From Bacteroidota bacterium (GTDB taxonomy: Bacteria > Bacteroidota > Bacteroidia > Chitinophagales > Chitinophagaceae), in contig JAKAJX010000001.1 in NCBI GenBank assembly GCA_021824855.1, positions 1 to 22,731 of the forward strand: a stretch of DNA of 22,731 bases, given 5' to 3'. The notes under the pieces were generated by a model that did not search any database, was not told the origin of the DNA, and saw only the letters and a program-made list of their open reading frames with translations. Both the position numbers and the translations under genes were made by a program. Of the stretch, positions 15,072-21,346 are shown piece after piece; positions within the stretch are counted from its first letter, which is position 1; each line of letters starts with the position of its first letter.

Positions 15072-15139
15072 TAATTCAAAAATAACTAAATAATTGGTAC
15101 TAAATTTAAGAAAATTCCTTCTTTTGAGAAGGTTAAAAT

Positions 15140-15150
15140 TTCGCCCAACA
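15140..15150 (-). repeat. Inverted repeat arm (TTCGCCCAACA on plus), 5' side of the PIN cassette
   Basis: On the minus strand it reads TGTTGGGCGAA, containing GTTGGGC, which fits the integron core consensus GTTRRRY. It lies 68 nt before the ATG of the first cassette gene and is the exact partner of 13815-13825. Confidence 0.7.
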
Positions 15151-15188
15151 TAGTGATTTATGTTACTGTTCAAATGCGTACCTGCCTA

Positions 15189-15196
15189 TACTTTCG
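15189..15196 (+). promoter_or_regulatory. Candidate -7 box for the rhodanese operon
   Basis: TACTTTCG matches TAnnTTTG at seven of eight positions, 37 nt before the rhodanese ATG. No -33 TTG is seen at standard spacing. Confidence 0.4.
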
Positions 15197-15233
15197 CACA
15201 CAAATAAATAAAGCAAAAGTAAAAAGTAGTATT

Positions 15234-15482
15234 ATGAAAGAAACAATTATTGATGTAAGAACTCCCGGAGAATTTTTTGGCGGACACGTTGAAGGCAGTA
15301 TCAATATTCCACTGAATGAACTGCCCACAAGAGTAGAAGAAATTAAAAATATTTCGGCTCCTCTTATTTTATGTTGTGCAAGTGGTGCCAGAAGTACGCA
15401 AGCTGCCATGTATCTTAAAAGTTTAGGTATTGCTTGCGAAAATGGCGGAAGTTGGATTAGTTTATTGAATAAAGGATTATAA
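15234..15482 (+). CDS. Single-domain rhodanese-like sulfurtransferase
   Basis: From ATG 15234 this is an 82-residue compact rhodanese (MKETIIDVRTPGEFFGGHVE). An upstream in-frame start at 15153 would add 27 residues overlapping the candidate promoter and is rejected. The active-site loop is CCASGARST with catalytic Cys48 and Arg53, which form the persulfide cradle. DVRTPGEF and GSINIPLNEL are the standard CH2A/CH2B-like motifs. The C-terminal GGSWISLLN resembles the GGxxxW end of small rhodaneses. It is cytoplasmic. The stop codon overlaps the start of a Cys-rich membrane protein gene (TAATG), so the persulfide sulfur may be passed to or from that protein. Confidence 0.92.
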   Translation: MKETIIDVRTPGEFFGGHVEGSINIPLNELPTRVEEIKNISAPLILCCASGARSTQAAMYLKSLGIACENGGSWISLLNKGL

Positions 15483-15730
15483 TGCAAACAATAAAACAAA
15501 TGCTGTTTAGCGGTTGGAGTATTATGCGTTTATTACGCTTAATACTCGGAACAATTATTGGCATACAAGCTATTGAACAACACGATTCTTTATCCGGATT
15601 AGTGGCAGCTTTCTTTTTATTTCAAGCAATTACCAATACCGGTTGTTGCGGTGCACAAGGTTGCAATGTTCCTACAACTATTAAAAAAGATGCTTCAACG
15701 GAAGATGTATCGTATGAAGAGATAAAATAG
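15482..15730 (+). CDS. Small Cys-rich inner-membrane protein (DUF2892-like)
   Basis: The 82-residue protein has two hydrophobic segments at about residues 14-31 and 38-53, then a cysteine cluster CCGAQGC (55-61) and a short charged tail. It resembles the YgaP membrane-domain/DUF2892 proteins found fused or adjacent to rhodaneses. The start codon overlaps the rhodanese stop by one base (TAATG), which strongly supports co-translation. It may form a membrane acceptor or channel for the sulfur handled by the rhodanese; this is inference. It ends in a normal TAG stop, which shows that TAG terminates translation in this genome. Confidence 0.85.
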   Translation: MQTIKQMLFSGWSIMRLLRLILGTIIGIQAIEQHDSLSGLVAAFFLFQAITNTGCCGAQGCNVPTTIKKDASTEDVSYEEIK

Positions 15731-15778
15731 TTTTATTTTTTAGGTTAGAAGTGAATAATAAAAGAGGTAATTTTCAGC

Positions 15779-16222
15779 ATGATTAGCAAGAGAATTACTT
15801 CTTTTATTTTAGTATTAGTTCAGTTTAGTTGTATAGGCTATTTTTTATTTACTGCCCGGTTACATTTCTTTTCTTACTTTACTTATGTATTACTACTTAT
15901 TGCATTGGCATTGGGTGTTTATGCTATAATATGTATGCAATGGAAAAATTTTTCGGTAATGCCCGAACCCAAAAACAATTCTATTTTCATACGCAAAGGT
16001 CCTTATCAGTTTATTCGTCATCCAATGTACACATCGGTTTTATTGTTCTGTGCATCATTTGTTATAGCCAACTTTAATTATGCCAATATTGGTATCTATT
16101 GTATACTTACTGTTGATCTTATTATAAAAATTAAAAGAGAAGAAAAATATTTATTACAGCAGTTTCCCCAATATGCCAATTATTGTATGCAAACCAAGCA
16201 ACTTATTCCGTTTATTTGGTAA
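15779..16222 (+). CDS. Isoprenylcysteine carboxyl methyltransferase-family membrane protein
   Basis: The 147-residue integral membrane protein has hydrophobic helices at about residues 8-24, 30-50 and 84-112. The diagnostic C-terminal block GPYQFIRHPMYTSVLL is followed by KREEKYLLQQFPQYANY, matching the RHPxY and EExxL...Y motifs that bind S-adenosylmethionine in the ICMT/PEMT-like superfamily. Bacterial members methylate small molecules or lipids, and the substrate cannot be read from sequence. It lies 48 nt after the Cys-rich protein gene on the same strand and is probably in the same transcript. Its stop is 2 nt from the end of the converging TehB-like gene, with no terminator between. Confidence 0.85.
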   Translation: MISKRITSFILVLVQFSCIGYFLFTARLHFFSYFTYVLLLIALALGVYAIICMQWKNFSVMPEPKNNSIFIRKGPYQFIRHPMYTSVLLFCASFVIANFNYANIGIYCILTVDLIIKIKREEKYLLQQFPQYANYCMQTKQLIPFIW

Positions 16223-16224
16223 AC

Positions 16225-16830
16225 TCAATTATTAGCAATCATTCGTATTACCGAAGCATGTCCATTATGAAAAGCACCTTCTGTTAAATAAATATCTTTC
16301 TCTTCCAACAACGTAATAGTTAAGCCACTAAAATCTGCCATTAACTCTTCTTTAGAATATAAAAGTTGCGTTGATTGAGGCCCGCCGGATGTATGATTGA
16401 TTTGATTTTTATGAAAGGCTTCAAGCAGAATAGTTCCCTTTGGCTGCAAGGATGCAATGAGTTGTTGATGAAATAATTTTCTACTTGACTCCGCTATATG
16501 AACATAAATTGATGCAATAAGCTGATATTGCTTATCGGGCATATATTCTTCTATACTTTTTTGTATATAATTAATTGAAACATTTTCTTCATTTGCTTTC
16601 TGCAATGCCTTTTCAACTGCTATAGAACTAAAATCAAAAGCACTTACTTGCCAACCTTTTTTAGCAGCATATATTGCATTTCTTCCTTCGCCTTCGCAAG
16701 GCAACAATAAAGTACCGGCTTCTGCATTATCAATGTATTCTTTAAAAAACATATTAGGCTGCCAGCCATAAACAGTTGCATTGTTTTTATATCGTTGATT
16801 CCAAAAGTTGGATGCATCGGTTGCTTTCAT
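16225..16830 (-). CDS. Class I SAM-dependent methyltransferase (TehB-like)
   Basis: The 201-residue soluble methyltransferase opens FWNQRYKNNATVYGWQPNMF. Motif I is TLLLPCEGEGRNAIYAAKKG (about residues 40-59), in the variant form LPxEGEGRN seen in tellurite-resistance/thiopurine-like methyltransferases. Motif II is VSAFDFSSIAVEKA. Later motifs include YQLIASIYVHI and GTILLEAFHKNQ. It probably methylates a small soft nucleophile, perhaps a thiol or chalcogen compound, but the substrate is not determined. It is transcribed leftwards, convergent with the ICMT-like gene at a 2-nt gap. Its upstream region (16831-16905) is AT-rich and shares the intergenic space with the terminator of the efflux operon. 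Confidence 0.88.
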   Translation of the reverse strand: MKATDASNFWNQRYKNNATVYGWQPNMFFKEYIDNAEAGTLLLPCEGEGRNAIYAAKKGWQVSAFDFSSIAVEKALQKANEENVSINYIQKSIEEYMPDKQYQLIASIYVHIAESSRKLFHQQLIASLQPKGTILLEAFHKNQINHTSGGPQSTQLLYSKEELMADFSGLTITLLEEKDIYLTEGAFHNGHASVIRMIANN

Positions 16831-16871
16831 AATTAGTTTTTACAAAAGAAGATTGTATGCTGCAATTGTTT

Positions 16872-16902
16872 TGTAATTATTGTTACAAAAACAATTATTA
16901 CA
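16872..16902. other. AT-rich hairpin upstream of the TehB-like gene
   Basis: TGTAATTATTGTT (16872-16884), loop ACAAA and AACAATTATTACA (16890-16902) pair with one mismatch in 13. It could be a protein-binding operator or a transcript structure; no regulator is encoded nearby. Confidence 0.4.
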
Positions 16903-16905
16903 ATT

Positions 16906-16948
16906 AAAAAGCGGCTACAATATTGGTATGATATTGTAACCGCTTTTT
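16906..16948. terminator. Bidirectional terminator of the efflux operon
   Basis: AAAAAGCGG, mismatch C, TACAATAT, loop TGGTATG, ATATTGTA, mismatch A, CCGCTTTTT: an 18-position stem with one mismatch, flanked by A and T runs so that it terminates on both strands. It lies 35 nt beyond the stop of the membrane fusion protein. Confidence 0.88.
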
Positions 16949-16983
16949 ACAGTTACACGTAACAATTAAATAACTACTGCTAT

Positions 16984-18060
16984 TTATTGAATAGTAATCC
17001 CTTCTTTTATATCATCATTCGCATTCACAATTACTTTTTCGCCTTCCTTAATATCTCCAAAAATTTCAACTTTATCGATAGATTCATTACCGGTAGTTAC
17101 ATCCACTTTAACCGATTTATTATCGCGTACGGCAATAACATATTTTCTTTCGGTAGAAGTTACAACCGCCGATTTAGGAACGCTTAATGCACCTGTAGTA
17201 CCTTTAGCATCGTACACAACATCGGCAAACATACCCGGTGCCAACTTTTCATCATTATTATACACATCTAATTCAATTCTCTCAACATGCATTTGTGTAT
17301 TAATATTCATCGATTTTCTACTAATTACGCCAACCATTTTTTTACCCGGAAAAGCATCTACAACAAACGAAAGTGTATCGTGTTGTTTTAATTGTGCAGA
17401 AACATTTTCAGGAATATCTACTTCCAAACGCAAGTGTTTTACCTCTTTTAATTCTAACATAGGAATATCTTTAATAGCTGCACTAACCAATGCACCCGGA
17501 TGAACATTACGAATGGTTATTACCCCATCGAATGGAGCAATAACTTTTAAATATTCCATCATAGTTTGTTGCATATTCCAATTAGCTTTTTCGGCATTAC
17601 TTAATGCACTATCTGCTTCCATTTTTGTTTTAGCAGAAGATAAGTCGAGCGGAGAAACGGCACCAGGTGTTTGTGCTGCTTCAATTAATCGGAAATATTT
17701 GTCTTTATCAATTGAAAAATCTGATTTAGCTCTGGCAAATTTTTCTTTCGCTTGCAATACTGCTTCTTCTAATTCGGGAGCTTCCAATATCATTAACAAA
17801 TCGCCTTTTTTCACTTTAGAACCAATATCAACTAATACTGTTTTTACGTATCCGTTTACTTTAGGAAAAATACTAACTTGTTGATAAGCCACTAATTGAG
17901 AAGGCAATTTTAATTGAGTAGTAACACCTTTTTGTTCTACCAATGCTACATCGTAATGAATGGGTGCGTTTTTGTTAGCATCCTTTTTAGTATCGTCTTG
18001 TTTTTTATCCGAACAAGCAACTAAAAGCGTAACAAATAACAGTGAACTAACTATTTTCAT
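16984..18060 (-). CDS. RND efflux periplasmic adaptor (membrane fusion) lipoprotein
   Basis: From ATG 18060 the protein has 358 residues with a lipoprotein signal, MKIVSSLLFVTLLVACSDKK (lipobox LVAC, lipidated Cys16). An in-frame ATG at 18099, 2 nt after the pump stop, would add 13 residues and spoil the signal peptide's compact n-region, so 18060 is preferred though not certain. The lipoyl-like half YQQVSIFPKVNGYVKTVLVD, continuing to DIGSKVKKGDLLMILEAPEL, is followed by a helical hairpin (about 100-160), the second lipoyl half VIAPFDGVITIRNVHPGALV, a beta barrel and a membrane-proximal domain. It links the inner-membrane pump to the TolC-like channel. It is the last gene of the three-gene operon and is followed by a strong terminator. 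Confidence 0.92.
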   Translation of the reverse strand: MKIVSSLLFVTLLVACSDKKQDDTKKDANKNAPIHYDVALVEQKGVTTQLKLPSQLVAYQQVSIFPKVNGYVKTVLVDIGSKVKKGDLLMILEAPELEEAVLQAKEKFARAKSDFSIDKDKYFRLIEAAQTPGAVSPLDLSSAKTKMEADSALSNAEKANWNMQQTMMEYLKVIAPFDGVITIRNVHPGALVSAAIKDIPMLELKEVKHLRLEVDIPENVSAQLKQHDTLSFVVDAFPGKKMVGVISRKSMNINTQMHVERIELDVYNNDEKLAPGMFADVVYDAKGTTGALSVPKSAVVTSTERKYVIAVRDNKSVKVDVTTGNESIDKVEIFGDIKEGEKVIVNANDDIKEGITIQ

Positions 18061-18101
18061 GTATGTATTTTTTATATAAGAATAATTGATGGCTACCATG
18101 G

Positions 18102-21100
18102 TTAAATATTTTTTGTTTGAGTAGTTAAATCTTGATCATCTTCCGGTAAGAGAGATACATCTTTAAAAGAAGTTTTTTGCTGAATCCAAGCATATACTAA
18201 TGGAACTATCATTAACGCTGCAAAAGTAGATGCTGCAAGCCCGCCTATTACGGCACGACCTAATGGTGCAGATTGATCTCCGGCTTCACCTAAACCGCTT
18301 GCCATAGGAATCATACCGGCAATCATAGCCAAACTGGTCATTAAAATGGGTCTTAACCGAATACTGGCGGCTACAACGGCTGCTTTAAATGGATCTTTAT
18401 ATTCTAACCTCAATTTTTCGGCATTTGTTACAATTAAAATGGCATTTGCCACCGATACACCTACCGACATGATAATACCCATATACGATTGTAAATTAAG
18501 TGTAGCACCGGTTGCTAATAACATAAGCATGGCACCTAATAAAACCGCAGGTACGGTAGATAATACTGCTAATGATAATCCAAAAGATTGATAGTTAGCT
18601 GCCATTAATAACAATATTACAATAATGGCTGCCACCAATCCATTTTGAAGTGTATCTAAGGTTTCGGTAAGTAAGGATGACATTCCTTTTACTTCGGTTA
18701 TTAAGCCTACCGGAGGTTGCCCTAATTCTTTAATAGCTTTTTCAACTACACTGGTAGCATATCCCAAATCTTTTCCATAAATATTGGCACTTACGGTAAG
18801 AAATCTTCTGGGGCCAGAACGGTCGTACTCTCCCGGAATAGTATCTACACTTAAATCTGCAACATCGGCTAAGATAGGCCGCAATTGACCTTTTACCAAT
18901 GGAACAGATCTTAACTGTTCTACCGAATTCATAATATATTCCGGAATTTGAACTTGTGTTTGATACGTGTACGATGTTTTATCATCTAACCATAAATTTT
19001 TATTGGTATAACGGCTCGATGAAGTGGCATCGGTTACACTTTTAGAAACATCGTCAATTGATAAACCCATTTGAGAAAGTTTAGTTCTATCAATCTTTAT
19101 GTTAATATTAGGAAAGTTAAGCGGTTGTGCAATTTGCACATCGCGTAAAAAAGAAACTTTATGCAATTTATCGGTAAGGCTTTTTGCATAGGTTTCAATA
19201 TCCTTCATATTTTTTCCGGCAACACGTACTTCAATGGGGGTTGATGCACCTTGAGCCATAATTTTTTCGGTTAATTCTATTGGCTCAAATGATACGCGTA
19301 TTTCGGGAAAAGAGGTAGCAATACTTTTGCGTAAAGATTCTTTTAAATCATCCATCTTTCCTTTAAAACCTTCGCTTAAATTTACTTGAATTAAAGCTTC
19401 ATGCGTACCGCTCGAGAAAATGTATAAGTTACTGGTTCCAAAATTACTGGGTATTACACCAACATGAGCCGAAGTAATAGCAATATTTCCATTTACTGTA
19501 GAATCAATAATATCCAGAATTTTTTTAGTGGCTCTTTCCGTAACTTCTAACCTTGTACCATCGGGTTCTTTAATGTGCAATTGCAATTGACCATTATTGC
19601 TTTTAGGCAATAAATCTTTACCAATAATTACAAAACAAGTACCTGCCGAAGCAAAAGCAATAATAAAATAAAAGGTTCCAATAATTTTTCGTTTAGGCAT
19701 CCATTTCTCCAAACGAGAGGCTAATGCCATTTTTATTTTTTGGAATAACCCATTTTCGTGGGCATTATGATGGTCTTCGAATTGATGTCTTTTAACTTCT
19801 TCAATTTCTTCTTCATTCAAAGCAAGTCCGGCATGTGCATGTTCTTTGTGATGATGATATTGAAACATTTCTGCATTTAATAGCCAATTAGAAATAATAG
19901 GTACTAAAGTTTGAGCAGCTATGTAAGAAATAATCATGGCAAAACCAATAGCCAAAGAAATAGGTAAAAACATGGCTTTAGGCACACCAGTCATAATGAA
20001 AGATGGTGCAAATACAGCAAGGATACTTAATAAGATAAGTAATAAGGGAAAAGATATTTCGGTACAAGCATCTAAAATAGCTTGCTTTTTATTTTTCCCC
20101 ATTTCTAAATGCTGATGAATATTTTCTATGGTAACCGTGGCCTGATCGACGAGAATACCAATAGCTAAAGCCAAACCACTTAATGTCATTATATTAATGG
20201 TTTGTCCGGCTAATTTTAAGAAAAATACCGTACCCAATACCGATATTGGAATGGTAATAATTACCACCAAGCTACTCCGCCAATCTTTTAAGAAAAGTAA
20301 TACCATTAATCCGGTGAGTATGGCTCCCAGAATACCTTCCGTCATTAAACTCTTTGCCGCATTTATTACGAAGATGGATTGGTCGAACTCGTAACTAATA
20401 TTCACATCATCGGGTAAAAGAGATTTCATTTCGGGCAATTTCTTCCTCAATGCTTGTACTACATCCCATGTGGAGGCATCGGCGGTTTTTACCACAGGAA
20501 TATATACCGATCTTTTGCCATTTACCAATGCATAATCAACTGTAATATCGGCGGCATCGGCAACTTTGGCTACATCTTTAATAAATACGGTAGAAGCTCC
20601 ATTACTTTTTACAGGAATATCATCAAACTGTTTTACTCTATCTTCTAAAGAATTAATAGAAGTAATGTACATAATATTATTCACCCGCAAATTACCCGAA
20701 GGTGTAATGGCATTATTATGTACCAAAGCATTTACCACTTCATCGGGAGATAAATTAAAATTGCTTAATTTTTGAGGATCTACATTAACAACAACCGTTC
20801 TTGCATTAGAACCAAAAGGAGGAGCAGAACTCATACCCGGAATAGTAGCAAATAAGGGTCGAACACGAGTTAATGCCAAATCGAATATATCTTTTAATGA
20901 CCTTGTTTTAGAACTAAATACCAATTCACCCACCGGCAGAGAAGATGCATCGAACCTAATTACCACCGGAGGTAAAGCACCCGGCGGAAAAAATGCCATT
21001 GTTCTATTTACCTGTAAAGCCACTTGCGCAGAGGCTTCGGCCATATTGGTACTTTCGTAAAATGTTAGTTTAATTAAGGATAATCCTTGTACGTTTTTAC

Positions 21101-21338
21101 TTTCAATATTTTTTACACCATTAATATATAAAAATTGATCTTGCATTCTGGTGGCAAAAAAACCTTCCATTTGCTTAGGGCTCATACCTCCGTACTGTTC
21201 TACCACATAAATAGTAGGCAAATTCAGTTGAGGAAAAATATCAATGGGGATGGTTTTAATGGCAACTACCGAAAATAATAACAAGCCAATAAACAACACC
21301 AAAATAGTAATGGGCCTCTTTAATGCGGCTTTAACCAT
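18102..21338 (-). CDS. RND-family efflux pump (AcrB/HAE1-like)
   Basis: The 1078-residue inner-membrane proton antiporter starts MVKAALKRPITILVLFIGLL. It has the two-fold RND layout: TM1, a large periplasmic loop (about 30-330), TM2-6 (about 335-490), a cytoplasmic link, TM7 near 555, a second periplasmic loop and TM8-12 (about 865-1050). TM4 reads GILVDQATVTIENIHQH with Asp398 as the proton-relay residue; the second Asp of AcrB is Gln here. The link between TM6 and TM7 holds nine His in residues 495-527. The substrate is not predictable; the overall motifs are nearer HAE1 drug pumps than CusA metal pumps. It starts 8 nt after the TolC-like stop, and the adaptor follows. Confidence 0.94.
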   Translation of the reverse strand: MVKAALKRPITILVLFIGLLLFSVVAIKTIPIDIFPQLNLPTIYVVEQYGGMSPKQMEGFFATRMQDQFLYINGVKNIESKNVQGLSLIKLTFYESTNMAEASAQVALQVNRTMAFFPPGALPPVVIRFDASSLPVGELVFSSKTRSLKDIFDLALTRVRPLFATIPGMSSAPPFGSNARTVVVNVDPQKLSNFNLSPDEVVNALVHNNAITPSGNLRVNNIMYITSINSLEDRVKQFDDIPVKSNGASTVFIKDVAKVADAADITVDYALVNGKRSVYIPVVKTADASTWDVVQALRKKLPEMKSLLPDDVNISYEFDQSIFVINAAKSLMTEGILGAILTGLMVLLFLKDWRSSLVVIITIPISVLGTVFFLKLAGQTINIMTLSGLALAIGILVDQATVTIENIHQHLEMGKNKKQAILDACTEISFPLLLILLSILAVFAPSFIMTGVPKAMFLPISLAIGFAMIISYIAAQTLVPIISNWLLNAEMFQYHHHKEHAHAGLALNEEEIEEVKRHQFEDHHNAHENGLFQKIKMALASRLEKWMPKRKIIGTFYFIIAFASAGTCFVIIGKDLLPKSNNGQLQLHIKEPDGTRLEVTERATKKILDIIDSTVNGNIAITSAHVGVIPSNFGTSNLYIFSSGTHEALIQVNLSEGFKGKMDDLKESLRKSIATSFPEIRVSFEPIELTEKIMAQGASTPIEVRVAGKNMKDIETYAKSLTDKLHKVSFLRDVQIAQPLNFPNINIKIDRTKLSQMGLSIDDVSKSVTDATSSSRYTNKNLWLDDKTSYTYQTQVQIPEYIMNSVEQLRSVPLVKGQLRPILADVADLSVDTIPGEYDRSGPRRFLTVSANIYGKDLGYATSVVEKAIKELGQPPVGLITEVKGMSSLLTETLDTLQNGLVAAIIVILLLMAANYQSFGLSLAVLSTVPAVLLGAMLMLLATGATLNLQSYMGIIMSVGVSVANAILIVTNAEKLRLEYKDPFKAAVVAASIRLRPILMTSLAMIAGMIPMASGLGEAGDQSAPLGRAVIGGLAASTFAALMIVPLVYAWIQQKTSFKDVSLLPEDDQDLTTQTKNI

Positions 21339-21346
21339 GATTTTTT

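Noticed and set aside
15072..15173. 34-residue N-terminal extension of the PIN partner
   Set aside because: It crosses the inverted-repeat arm and a hairpin and reads as Asn/Lys/Phe-rich non-coding DNA; ATG 15071 gives a clean start.
15153..15233. 27-residue extension of the rhodanese
   Set aside because: It overlaps the candidate promoter, and the rhodanese fold begins directly at MKETIIDVR.
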